From contig JAKLMB010000031.1 of assembly GCA_022813625.1 (NCBI GenBank), positions 1 to 64,000 of the forward strand: DNA of 64,000 bases, read 5' to 3'. The stretch is from Aaosphaeria pasadenensis. Its lineage: Eukaryota; Ascomycota; Dothideomycetes; Pleosporales. Under the pieces are notes generated by a model. It did no database searches and was not told the DNA's origin. It saw only the letters and a program-made list of their open reading frames with translations. How positions within the stretch are numbered: position 1 is the first letter of the stretch; every line of letters begins with the position of its first letter. Both the position numbers and the translations under genes were made by a program. Of this stretch, positions 53,078 to 64,000 are shown piece after piece.

Positions 53078-55117
53078 TCACTCCGGCACGATCCCGCCAA
53101 TACTCCTCCAGAAGTCACATCTGTACCCTCTCCCACCCTCCCAAGAAAATGCATCTACGATCCTAATCTCATTCTTCAACCCCGGTTCGCCATACAACGT
53201 GACGTTCCTATCCTCGCCGATCACAGTCAGCGGACCGTCGTTGCGAGCCTGTACGATGGTGAACTGATACGGCGTGCCACTCGACTGATTGAAGTTCGCC
53301 ATCTTTGAATCCTTGACATCGAACTCGGGCCAAATGTCAAGTGAAGTCTGATTGAAACCGTCATCGTATGCGGTAGTAGAGGGTTTTCCAAAACGCACGA
53401 AGTTACCCCAAACTGTCTGCAATGCGCGGGTCAGCTCGGGCCCCTGATTCCGTCTCGCGGGGCCGAAGTAGGCTTCTAGGTCGTAGCCGTGAAGGGCGGT
53501 GGGCACGGAGTACTGGTACTTCCAGCTGTGGTGGCCGGTGGAGGGGGAGTTGTAGGCGGTTGCGAGCCAGTAGGACGGACACATGAAGGTCGTTTCGCCG
53601 AGTATGGCATTGGCTCGCTGCTGGTGGCCGCTTGCGACTTGGCTAGTTGTCACTGCCGATGGGCCTTTGTCGCCAACGGTTGGAAAGGTGGGGAGAGTCG
53701 TCGAATTGGAAAGGGTGTCGATGGGATAGTAGAATAGAATCTTTTGGACGTCCTGGGGAGTGAGAAGTGGGAAGGTGTGTTGAATCCATGCAACGAGGTC
53801 ATCTTCCGTAGTTATGGTTTGGGGAGTGTATGCAGGACCTTCTTCTGCAGTGTTTGCCGTGAGATGCCGCTCACCATTGATCTTTCGTTTCAAGAGGGCT
53901 TGACTTGGAGTCTCCTGTAGCAATAAATTGTCTGTCACGGGGAGAAAGGCCCAGGAGCCGAATGTCCCCGATGTAGAGATATCATTGGAAGTTCGTTGAA
54001 GAAGTTCTGTCTCCTTCGATTGAAGGCATGCGAATATGGTCTGCGAACTGTTGCCGTACGCGTATGTGGGAGGACAGCCGGCTGCCGTGGCGAATGCATA
54101 GTAGGCTTGTGTTGGAAGAAAATCGTTATACCTATACTGGGTCGGGAGATATGGCGATGCCGTGATAGACTATACCAGCGAATAAGCATGTGCTGCAACG
54201 TAGATTAAGTCAAGTCTATGCTTCGAGTGATACCCACCTGTCTGAATAGCGAAGTCCCAAGTGTACCCCCATATGCAATGTCGTGCAGCATGACCGAGCC
54301 AGCTCCAGCAGACAATCCTGATATAGTGACCCTGTCGGGATCACCGCCAAAAGCATCGATATGATCTTGTATCCATTCGAATGCGAATTTCTGATCGAGA
54401 AGACCAGCATTCACAACGCCGAATCTGTGTACCTCATCCGAAGACAGGAAACCAAAGGCACCAAGCTTGTGCACATGTTAACATCAAGCCACAGAGCCGA
54501 TGTCAAGAACTGAGACTTACTCGATACTGAATACTAACCCCTATGAAAGTATTATTGTTCGTATTGATCATCTCCGACATATCTTGTTGGCCGTTGTAAA
54601 AGCCGTATCCTCCACCATGAATCCACACCAAAACCGGCAACCCAACGGCATTGGGCGGTGCATAGATGTTGAGAAATAGACAGTCCTCATCGCCCTCCTG
54701 GTATGCGTTTCCAGGAACCGCATTGAAGCTCTGTGGACAAATTGGGCCGTAGTCGGAAGCAGGTAGAGTTGAAGAGCGATTGGTGGAGGGAGGTTGAGGT
54801 GCCTGCCAACGTAGTGGTCCCGTTGGAGGCGCGGCAAATCGGATGCTGGTGAATAGTGTCAAGACACCGAATTTCTTCATTGTTGGTTTCAAATATGTAA
54901 TGACAAGCGCTTACCCTTTGAATGTGTTCAGCCTGGTGGTGGAATTTGCAACACCTTCATATACGGCATAACCCAGATCAACTTGAAGTGAGCTTTCATT
55001 GTAGTTGATGCTTCGAATGTTACTATCTCGCAACTCGAAGCTCTGGGAACTTAGTCGGCATTGAGTCACCCTCCAGAAACATGTCGCAAGCGTAGCTGTG
55101 TATTTTAATGCAAACAT
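53078..55117 (-). CDS. Secreted type-B carboxylesterase/lipase
   Basis: Exons 55117-54915, 54845-54521, 54465-54238 and 54169-53078 give 615 aa. I start at the ATG at 55117, which begins a hydrophobic signal-like segment (MFALKYTATLATCFW). The alpha/beta-hydrolase features of type-B carboxylesterases are present: an oxyanion loop PVLVWIHGGGYGF, EDCLFLNIYAP, the FAFEWIQDHIDAFGGDP block, and the nucleophile elbow GLSAGAG. A long C-terminal region with several N-glycosylation sites (NST, NQT, NQS) follows. The enzyme hydrolyses carboxylic esters outside the cell. It converges with the DUF1996 gene, 106 bp apart. Confidence 0.9.
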
Positions 55118-55796
55118 GATGGGACCGGTCAATTGTTCAACTTCCTGGTTTGAGGAGCGAGTGATTGTACAATGATGTTGCAATCACCCCTGCCATTGAC
55201 GTCAACCCCAAGACCAAAGGATCAGCAAAATGCATCCTTAGTACTACCTCGTATGGCCGATGCGGGGAAGGCTACGCCTTCCGTACAAACATCCAGAATA
55301 TCTACATAGATTTCATAAAACGGGAGCATCAGTTCCGTGCAGATATAATAGATCCGTGTGCGGGATATGGTATCAGTTCTTATCATTATTATGTACTTAG
55401 GGAATCTCAACCCAACTAGTCTACCTCATCAGCGCATCCAAATCAACTATGTATACAATATGCCGAAGTAAAAATAAGGCCTCTTAACAAAGAAGAAGCC
55501 ACGCGGGTACTTTGTACGTATCCAACAACGCTTGTGTGTATGCAATCAAAAAGGAAGAAAACGAAAAACCAAACCCCACCCAGACCAACATGAGTAGCCC
55601 CAGACGAGAAAGACTCTTTGGTATCATGCTATGTATACAAACATACATTCGACAACGAGATTGCAAACCCAATACAATACGGCGCGAACAATAAAAACGA
55701 CCCGCGACATCGGGTTTGAGGGAGAATAAGCAGACATCGTTCATTCGTAAGCACATTTGCGCGTGCGAGGTGTAAAGAAACAGCTCGAGATGTTGT
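55118..55796. other. Gene-free stretch
   Basis: The esterase promoter is on the left and the 3' flank of the NIPA-type gene on the right. The 133-codon minus-strand frame at 55484-55885 overlaps the NIPA 3' end out of frame and is not supported. Confidence 0.45.
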
Positions 55797-57925
55797 TTAT
55801 AAGAAAGAACTGCCGCCCCTTGGGGGACTTCGATCCCTAGGGCTCCGCTCAAAGGTCTTTTCGTAATCCTTTTCGTTAAAACCACGATCAGATTCTTCCG
55901 TCTCGACTCTTGTCAAGCCATGCCGAGGGAGATCACTGGGGCGCTCCGGGGATTCACTAGGACTATAGGACCGCGGCATGTTGTAACCAGCCCGGTCTTC
56001 GTCTGTGAAGCGCTCAGGGCTGAGTTCTCGGCTGTCCCGACTAGGAATGGCGGAGAGGAGGGTCCTGGAATCGCCAGTGACAAGTCCGAGTCGTTCCTCC
56101 TCGGTTCCAGCTCCCTGGTGATGGTGATCTCGGCTGCTCTTTCTACTACTTCGGCTGGTGGGCCTCATCTTCTCGGGACCGGAACCCGTGCTCTCAGAGC
56201 GGTGACGTGAGAAGACGTTTTGAAACGAGAATTGGCGCTTAGCCGTGTGTGGTGGTGGTCGAGGGGGGTGAAGGGAGTCGCCAGAGTTGTGGCGCTCTTC
56301 GTCATGGTGAGATGAGGGCATGGGCGCGAACTGGATAGTATTATCGTGGGGGTGGTACGCTGTATCCTGTCCAAAGTCCTTGCGGGAGATGTGAGATCCC
56401 GATCTTTCCGAAGCACCATCGGTAGGTACTGGCGGAAGCGAGCTCAGGCCGACACCGGTGGGAGGGCGAGTACTGCTAGTAGACTTGCCTCGAGAGCGCA
56501 GGCGTTGGAAGAAGCCAGGATGGTAGCTTGTGTCATCGTCTGATTCATCTTCAGGGGGGAATGAAGACATTCCAAGCGGCGGATGTACGGTCTTGCGGCG
56601 GACAATGGTGCCAGAGCGCTCGGGATCAAGAACAGTTTTCCTTCGGCGGAGACCATCCCATTCCAATTGCTCGTTCTCTCCGATAGACTCCATCTGTTGC
56701 TCGTCGTGGATTCTCTTCGCCTCGAGGGCCTGCTTCTCCGTTCTGGCCTTAGATATGGATCGAATAATGGAGGAACCGCCACGGATTGTGTCAGCACGGG
56801 GTTCGTATTCTGGTTCCTCTTGTTCCGCGACCGTTCGAACCTGATCCAAATCGCCCTTGAAGACGGCGGCATCGGGAACGTCTTTGGCCGATTTGGAGAG
56901 TTGCAATAGCACGACTCCTGCACAGATCTGGAGGAAGCCCATGATGACGGTGGAAATGGTGGCCGGCGTGCCCTTGAAGCCGCGGAAGAGAATGGCCGAG
57001 GTGACAATGGTTGCGGAAGTGAAGAAAACGTAATAGGTGGGCGTGACCAGAGCAGCATTGAAGAGATTGAGCGCTTTCTGTAGAGGATATAACGTTAGAA
57101 TATTGAGCGCAAAAGAGTTGCGGCGATGCATATCCGTGGGGAACTTACATTCAGGTAGATGATTTCGGTCAATAGCGTCGAGATGACGAAGACGAGTAGA
57201 ACATAGGTGAACCACTCCTTGAATTGCGACTTTCCGCCTATTGCTGCTACAATGGCTGCTCCCAGGCCCTGGGTTGCGACGACACTGAGGCCACCGATCA
57301 GACTGCAAATGCTGAGATAGACCATCATGGTCTTCTTGCCATACTTCGGACCCAGCCAAATGGCGACGATGGCGCAGCCTACGATGACAACGCCAGCATA
57401 ACTCAAGAACCCGGGCGACAATACTAGTTTCTTCATATCTTGGATGTCCGAGACTGCCGACTGCTCCGGGGCGTTGATGACAATGACCACTGAGCCAATG
57501 ATGCAATTGAAGCATCCCACCTTGCCGACGAAACTCAGACGCTCCTTGAGGAAGATGGCGGACAGGATAGTAGTGACAACGACGGATAGTGCACCAAGAG
57601 GGGTGACTAGAATGGCATCGACGAAAGCGTAGGCGACAAAGTTACATATCTCGCCAATGATCATGAGGATCATACCTGCCCACCACCACACGTTCTTCAG
57701 GTATCCGTAGCCCTCGCCAGCCTCCTCGTTGTATTTGACATTGGCCTTCAGCAATCCCATCTTTTTCAAGACGAATGAGACACCGATGAACAGACCGGAT
57801 GCGATGGCCAGGACCAACCCGACGATCTTGAAGATCGGAGGTCGCCCATTCTTGTCCCCTCCGATCCCTCCGCTGCGGGCGTATACATGATGGGCGGTCG
57901 CTAGAATATGGCCGGTGGTATCCAT
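55797..57925 (-). CDS. NIPA-type (DUF803) magnesium transporter with long cytosolic tail
   Basis: Exons 57925-57149 and 57077-55797, joined by a 71-nt intron, give 685 aa. Residues about 30-330 form nine or so helices with the NIPA pattern: GLFIGVSFVLKKMGLL, WWWAGMILMIIGEICNFVAY, VTPLGALSVVVTTILSAIFL, CIIGSVVIVINAPE, and TPTYYVFFTSATIVTSAILF. The family transports Mg2+ and related divalent ions across plasma or endosomal membranes. The C-terminal 300 residues are hydrophilic and Ser/Pro/Arg-rich, as in other fungal members, with many possible phosphosites. A well-conserved single-copy type of gene, marking core genome. Confidence 0.92.
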
Positions 57926-59838
57926 GATTTGTGGTGGTTGTAATCGTGTCCGTGGCCGCGAGCGTAGTGGTGTTGGTAGCGGACTTGCAAGGTCGCAGCG
58001 CTATGTCGCTGCTATAGTTATCTGTTCAAGTTCCGCTCACCGCAGAGACATGGAGAACGGATTTGTTATGGTAGGTAGGGTAAGGTAGGGTAGAGTTGAG
58101 GAAAAAAAGTTGTGATTGAGGTGGTGCAGGAGGTGCACAGGGCGCCGGAGAGGTGACGAGTTGGGTAATATGTTTTTGTGAGGACGACAGGGTGCTATCG
58201 ATAAGCAAGGACTCGGGCCCAATGTTGCTTGCGCGAGGAATGTTGACTATGGGTACACAATAGTATTCCGAGAATCAGACGATAAGCAGTGGACCTGTAG
58301 GTATGGCGGTAGTCGCAATCGTGACTGTAGTCGTGATATTCGTACTCGTAGCTGAAAATTATTGGGTTGTGGTTGGGGGAGTAGTGAGAACTTGAATGGT
58401 ACTCGAATGGTACTAGAGGCGAGCTGAAGTCAATGGGAGGGGGGCGCAGGGCGTTGTCGTAATGGTGGCTGCAGTAGTCGTGGTGTCCACTCGTATAGTG
58501 CAGTAGCGGAATAGTGGAGTCGAGTCGACTGTGCTGTGTATAGAGGTACTCGTGGTATACTGTTGTATAGTATAGTTACCTAGGTATAGAGTAGAGTACG
58601 AAGTAGAGTAGAGTACGGAGCAGAGCGAGAGTGAATAGAGGTAGAGTGGTGGAGGTGAAGTAGGAGGGAGGAGGTAGGAGGTGAGTACAAGCAAAGCCAA
58701 GCAAACAGTCAAGAGTTCTTGGGGTGGAAATAACAAGACGAGAGGAAGGAAAGAGGAGGAGGAAGGAAGGAAGGAGGAAGACAAAGGGTTGGGTTGGTTA
58801 GAGTAGTAATAATAGGAATATTAGGAATAGAGAAGATGCAGGTGCATGTGTTAAGCGGAGAAGGCGCAGAGGGAAAGTGGGAAGGAAGGCCTGGAACTTC
58901 TCAAGTTTTTTGGGTGGAAACCCCCAAAATAACGATTCCCTACAGTAGGTACGAGGTAGTTTACACAGTAGTTAGTTACAGTTAACACAGTTAAACTTGG
59001 TTACGAGTGGTTACTTGGTTACATAGTGACCAGTAGCTCCTTCCTGTAATAATAATAACTGTGTACGAGGGTTTGATGATGCGGCAGGTGCGTTGGTTTG
59101 TGCCTTCCCTGCAGACAGCAACCAGCGATGGCAACCAACCAATTCATTTCCACCATCCCCGTCTCTGTCACTCTGTCACTCCGTCATTCATTCTCCCACT
59201 CATACGTACAAGACAATAGCATAGCTACTACACAGCGCATTGAATCATCGTTGACTACTTCTCTGAATATTCTCTACAAGCTCTGTTCTGCGGATCATCA
59301 TCATTATTGCAAGAAGAGAGTGGTAGATCATAACTACAAGTACTCGTTACCCTGTCCTGTGATGTTATCATGGCAACCGCGCGTCATCGTCAGCCAAGCA
59401 ACCCACCCGCCGATCTCCACCCAACGAGGTACCCTTCCCTTCCCACCACTCTACTACGACTACACAGTACGAGTATGAAGAAGGCAAAATACTTCAAGTT
59501 ACGAGATTGATCAATGATCAATAATGTCCAGAAAAATCAACCACCCATTGATCAATTCACTATGTTCTAACCATCTGCGCAGAGTGTCCGCCGGTACGAG
59601 GACTTGTATCTCCAGCCGTACCTGGCCCTGCCCTGCTATGTATTTATGTGTCTGTGATTGATTAACTTAACCGTACCTGGCCAGTCTAACCGATTAGCGA
59701 CCGACAGACCAACCAACCAATCAACGGTCACCTACCATTATGTAGGGTTACTTGTACCTTTCGAGTATTTCGAACCATCTGCCACTGTCATCATCACCAC
59801 CACTACCACCACTACCACCCCTCCAGTCCACCCGCATA
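57926..59838. other. Long divergent intergenic region with low-complexity DNA
   Basis: 1.9 kb between the NIPA-type and COG4 start codons. It holds GTA/GAG-rich low-complexity sequence (about 58480-58790, words such as TAGAGTAGAGTACG), several GGTTAC words near 58960-59025, the palindrome TACCTAGGTA (58577-58586), and a CAC/CAT-triplet tract (59788-59825) just before COG4. Long 5' leaders are likely. No gene is supported. Confidence 0.55.
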
Positions 59839-62273
59839 ATGACGGCCACCGACATGGTCTCAACCCATCCCCATGTCGACCTCCATCATGCCCATACCGA
59901 CATCTTCGCTGCCACGTCGGTGGCTGATCTCCATGCCACTCTCGCACACCTCCACCACCAAGAAGCCACAGTCACCCAGCGCCTCAATGACCTCGTAGCC
60001 TCCCAAACAGATCTCTCCCGCGAACTCGGCCGCCTCGATCTGCTCCGCGCCCACCTCGGAACCCAAGCAAACACCACTCGCGCAATCAGCAATGGCATGC
60101 TCTCCGATGCTGCCTCAACCGCCAAACGTATATCCACCGCCGTCAAGAGGCTGGACCGCGAGCAGTCAAACGTTCGAGCCACCCTCCAGGTCGTCGAGCA
60201 GGTCGCCGAATTGAAAGCATGTGTTCTCGGGGTTCACGGCTCCATGGGAGCTCCCCAGGATTGGGAGACGGCTGCCGGTCACCTCAGTCGAGCCTCCAAA
60301 ATACCCCAAGATGTTGTTGATGGCAGCTTCGCCGAGGAGATCGTTCCCACCACCGAGATCCCGGACCCCCCTCGGGTCACCCTCGATCAAGCTGCCGAGT
60401 CTCTGTGCGGCCTGTTTCTTCGCGAATTCGAGAAGGCCGCGAGCGAGGGCGATGGCTCACGAGTCACAAGGTTCTTCAAGCTATTCCCCTTGATCGGCCG
60501 CACTGATACCGGTCTCGACGCTTACGGTCGATATGTGTGCCAGGGCGTAGCTTCGAGGGCCCGCACGAACTTCAACTCGGCCGCTCCCGCACAGCGCAAA
60601 GAGGGTTTCTTTTATGCACAGACCATCACCAAATTGTTCGAGCACATTGCTCAGATCGTGGATGGCCATGAACCATTGGTGGAGAGGCATTATGGCCCTG
60701 GCATGATGGCAAAGGTCATTGAACGACTACAGATGGAGGCCGATGTCCAGGGTGGCATCGTATTGGATACTTGGCATGAAGAGCGAGGCATCGACCGCAA
60801 GCTTACCGATATCAAGTCCTACGCCTTCTCGTTTTTGGTGCAGAGTTTCATGCAGAAGCCTGCAGCCGGCGCCCCTCGCTCCAATTCTCCCTCCAATGCT
60901 CCGACGAGATCCAGCGAAGACGAAGGCGTCAACATGAAAGAGGTAGATGGTCTATTGGGAGAGAGTGCTCTCATGTTGGGACGGTGGGCACTGTACTCGC
61001 GATTCATTTCTGACAAATGCGCTGTGAGTCATACCGTGCTTCATCCCTATCAATATCACGGTCATGGTCAATTACTAACTAATCGATGCAGCCTCGCGAA
61101 TCCCCTGACCCGCCCGGGATCGATCATGGCCTCACCATGCCTCCGTTTTTGTCGACGAGCAACCTGCACAAGAAGGTCTCATCCCATCTTGTAGAACCAT
61201 TCAATGAGATGACAACATTCTTCTTCCGGCGTTCGGTAGAGAAAGCGTTTCAACTTGATGAATCTCCCTCGGACCTCAACCTGAATCCCTCGAAGCCGCT
61301 TGGAGGTAATCCCCCGTTCATCACCTCGGCTGTGGACGATGTCATGTATATCGTCAATCAGATATTACAAAGATCCCTGGCAACCTCGCAACGAGCCGTC
61401 GTGGGCAGTGTTGTCCCCACCATAGCACGTGTTCTAGGCGGCGATTTCATTGGAATGATCCAGCGAAAGATGCGCGACGAGTGTTATCCGAAACCTGTGA
61501 TCCAGGGTGCACTTCCGCCCGAAGACAAGGTCATTGCTTTCCTAGTCCTTATAAACAACCTCGACAAGGCGAACGACTACATCAAGCAGATTCTTGAGAC
61601 ACAGCTAGGCGGGCAAGAACCTGGAGGGTCTCGACTCAAAGACTTGTTTCCCTTCGGACATGACGCGACCTTCGTGGAAGACAAGCTCAAAGCTTTGGAA
61701 CAATCATTTACGTCCAAAGCTGGCGAGCTACTAAATGACGGTATCCAAGTTACATTCCACAACGTGCTAAAACCTCGTGTCCGCCCCATCTTTGCCGAAG
61801 CATTCCGCGACGTAGATTATGCACCTTCTGGTGAGGAAGACGACGCGGATGACGACGATCTCGACGATGATGTCGATTTAGTCAAGTCGCGCTTCGACCG
61901 CGGTTGGGGAGCTGTGATCCGCCCGATCAAACGTATCCTGACACCTGCCAACTACGACCGGCTGTTGACCGTTGCAATGACGTCCTTGGCTAGTGCGCTT
62001 GAGAAGCGCATCAAGGGGTACTATGGAAGGGTCAATGAATTAGGTGCCGTGAGATTGGAACGCGACGTTGCTGGCATCGTCAATGCTGCTGTGGGGGGTG
62101 GTAGATATGGTCTGCGCGACGCCTTCACAAAATGCACGCAGATGACTCTGATAATGAATATGGACGACGACGAATGGGACGACGTGGTGAATGAAGAAGG
62201 AGGAGACTCGGGCATTCCGTGGGTCATGGACGCAGAAGAGAGAAATAGAGTGCGAGCGATTGTCAAAGGCTAG
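59839..62273 (+). CDS. COG4: COG4, conserved oligomeric Golgi complex subunit 4
   Basis: Exons 59839-61023 and 61092-62273 give 788 aa; the ATG at 59839 is chosen because the frame upstream starts with a non-ATG codon in the triplet tract. COG4 belongs to lobe A of the tethering complex that recycles glycosylation enzymes within the Golgi. The N-terminal 160 residues form a heptad-rich coiled coil (LHHQEATVTQRLNDL...), followed by FLREFEKAA and RFFKLFPLIGR, the characteristic COG4 block. GFFYAQTITKLFEHIAQIVD, FFFRRSVEKAFQLDE and a C-terminal helical domain ending near IPWVMDAEERNRVRAIV complete it. An acidic insert (DDADDDDLDDD) lies near residue 650. Ubiquitous housekeeping gene. Confidence 0.93.
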
Positions 62274-62940
62274 ATGTCCGCCTCAGCCTTGTCAAGCGAC
62301 ACACGGTGGTGGTATACACATACATGCACGCACGCGCATTCCCCTCCCCAATGGGGTGGTCGAAGCAAGGCGACACATGTCCCTTGGCAATTAAATCACA
62401 ATATCAGCTCGGCAATTGCTGCAGCATTCCACATGTGAGGTTGAGCAATTAGGCTTTTACATTCGGCCGGAATTCCGAGAGGAGAGGTGACTTAAAAGAC
62501 AGACGACGCCTACCGTACTAATAAAAAGCAACGAGCCCACTATCTGCTACTAATAATAACATTACTGATAATGTCTGCTAACCCCCTTACCTCCTTTTCC
62601 TAGTTGATACCTCGTAGCTCCCGAACCAGACGAGTAAAGTACGAGTAGTGTCCGCACAAGCGAGCAGCAGCGACCACGCGCGTGACCAAATAGAGCGACT
62701 GCAGCACTTGGCGAGCTCGGAAAATCCATTCCAGACACTTGTTCCATAATAAACCTTTAGGATTCTTGTACCGTCTCTTCTTTTCCTTCTTGTTTGGCCT
62801 TCATTCTCTTTGATTGTTGTTATGTATTGGTCAAACCTCCTTCGTGATTCTCGTCTTGCTTGAAAAGTCCGGTCGTAGTAGGAATATGTTAAGAACACTG
62901 AAGAGCTAGCACTTATTGGGATGTCCGACGACCAATCATC
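62274..62940. other. Gene-free stretch before GH125 gene
   Basis: Contains the COG4 3' flank and the GH125 promoter. Minus-strand frames at 62562-62898 have no motif. Confidence 0.45.
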
Positions 62941-64000
62941 ATGAAGTTTCCATCCTTCCCGTCTGTCGCTTTCGTCGCCTTCATCTATTCAGGACTTCAA
63001 GGAGTTCTGGCACAATGTCCACTATACCAACATTACTCCGCCGAACGCCATGAGCCGTACTCTACCGGAACCTGGAATCTCTCCTATGCCCGGCCAATCC
63101 CGTCTTGTCGAACGTTCTACTCCCAGGAGGTCGAGGACACCATAGAAAGACTACGCCATGTAATCGTCGACCCGGACTTGATGCGCATCTTCGAAAACAG
63201 CTGGCCGAGCACATTGGATACGACAATAGCATGGCGGGGCTTTGCCAACTCCAACTACACCACTGCTCCGGATGAAGACCTGGCCTTTGTGATCACTGGA
63301 GACATCGAAGCAATGTGGTTGCGAGACTCGGCGAATCAACTCCAAGCATATGTGAGCCTGCTGAAAGCGAACGAGAGCTCGAACAGTCTTGCAGCCTTGT
63401 TTCGAGGAGCCATCAACCTGCAAGCCCGATACATCATGGATGCCCCGTTCTGCAATGCCTTTCAGGCTCCTGACGAAGCCGGCATAATGCGCAAGAGCAG
63501 TGCCAATTCCGACACAATCACACCCTACTTTGACTTCTACAAGGTATTCTCCTGCCAGTGGGAGCTCGACTCGGTTGCTTCGTTCCTCCAGCTGTCCTCG
63601 GACTACTTGACTGCAACGCAGGACTACGACTTCTTTGCGCGACACAACTGGACCGCCGCCGTGGACACCATCCTGACCACGGCCCGGAGCATGACCATCA
63701 ATTCGTACTCCGAAGACGGTGTCTGGCTCCATACGCCGTACACCTACTGCGCGCCGTACGGAGGCACCCCGATCAACGACTGCAACGGATCCCCCCACCG
63801 CGGCAACATTGGTCTCATCCGGTCGTACCACCGCCCCTCAGACGACGCATGCACCTACCAGTACCTAATCCCTTCCAACATGATGTTCAGCGCCGCACTC
63901 AACGCCACCGTACCCATCATGTCGTACATCGAGGGCAAGAACCTAAACCTCACGAAGCAGATGCGTGCCATGTCTCGCGGAATCCGCAAGGGCATCGAAG
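62941..64000 (+). CDS. GH125 exo-alpha-1,6-mannosidase-like protein (cut by window end)
   Basis: The frame is open from the ATG at 62941 to the end of the window (353 codons, no intron seen). A signal peptide (SVAFVAFIYSGLQGVLAQ) is followed by the GH125 / former DUF1237 sequence: RPIPSCRTF, LFENSWPSTLDTT-like FENSWPSTLDTTIAWRG, FVITGDIEAMWLRDSANQL with the catalytic acid region, KVFSCQWELDSVASFL, and SPHRGNIGLIRSYHRPSDDA with the second active-site segment. Several N-glycosylation sites occur. Fungal members (Mug157-like and others) are secreted or Golgi proteins acting on alpha-1,6-mannose. The 3' end lies outside the window. Confidence 0.92.
   Translation, partial: MKFPSFPSVAFVAFIYSGLQGVLAQCPLYQHYSAERHEPYSTGTWNLSYARPIPSCRTFYSQEVEDTIERLRHVIVDPDLMRIFENSWPSTLDTTIAWRGFANSNYTTAPDEDLAFVITGDIEAMWLRDSANQLQAYVSLLKANESSNSLAALFRGAINLQARYIMDAPFCNAFQAPDEAGIMRKSSANSDTITPYFDFYKVFSCQWELDSVASFLQLSSDYLTATQDYDFFARHNWTAAVDTILTTARSMTINSYSEDGVWLHTPYTYCAPYGGTPINDCNGSPHRGNIGLIRSYHRPSDDACTYQYLIPSNMMFSAALNATVPIMSYIEGKNLNLTKQMRAMSRGIRKGIE

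Noticed and set aside
1..64000. tRNA, rRNA, CRISPR or complete transposable element
   Set aside because: No convincing A/B-box pair, rRNA sequence, repeat-spacer array, transposase or terminal repeat was found by reading; a tRNAscan or repeat search could still find weak cases.

Overview
The window is genomic DNA of a filamentous ascomycete (Pezizomycotina); the sequence does not let me name the species. The genes are split by short introns (about 42-145 nt, mostly 45-75) with GTRNGT-type donors, CTRAY-like branch sites and YAG acceptors. The families present are typical of this group: 2EXR, Zn2Cys6, UstYa/DUF3328, PTH11/rhodopsin-like membrane proteins and secondary-metabolism P450s. I worked out exon structures by hand from frame continuity and family motifs. 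Where every exon phase closes I treat the gene as intact, even though its single-frame ORFs look broken.

Layout. 1-10.3 kb is accessory DNA: a 2EXR protein with an internal repeat, an eight-exon CorA-like membrane protein divergent from a small Cys-rich duplicated-motif protein, then a kinase remnant and two pseudogenes. 11.3-21.2 kb looks like a catabolic cluster: an Fe(II)/2OG oxygenase-like protein, an HpcH/HpaI aldolase, an MhpD/HpaH-type hydratase, a Zn2Cys6 activator, a succinate-semialdehyde-type aldehyde dehydrogenase and an AceTr/GPR1-FUN34 carboxylate transporter. The hydratase, aldolase and dehydrogenase are consecutive lower steps of bacterial meta-cleavage routes such as homoprotocatechuate degradation. 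An AAAP amino-acid transporter follows at 23.4-25.0 kb.

25.2-43.8 kb looks like a secondary-metabolite locus: SDR, a decayed amine oxidase, a SAM methyltransferase, a rhodopsin-like membrane protein, a P450, a UbiA-type prenyltransferase/terpene cyclase, a second rhodopsin-like protein lacking its first two helices, a short secreted peptide gene with a repeated GSTEFD motif, a UstYa-type (DUF3328) oxidase, an FAD monooxygenase, and a second UstYa-type gene with an in-frame stop. The secreted repeat peptide beside UstYa genes suggests a dikaritin-like RiPP pathway, possibly mixed with a terpenoid pathway. I see no PKS or NRPS.

44.1-47.0 kb holds a divergent UDP-GlcNAc-type nucleotide-sugar transporter and a GNT1-like Golgi glycosyltransferase. 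From 48 kb onward come an M20 peptidase, an NmrA-like protein, a secreted DUF1996 protein and a secreted carboxylesterase. The right end is core genome: a NIPA-type Mg2+ transporter, COG4 and a GH125 mannosidase cut by the window edge. Disabled genes are confined to the left 44 kb, and several of their stops fit C-to-T or G-to-A change, as expected after RIP.
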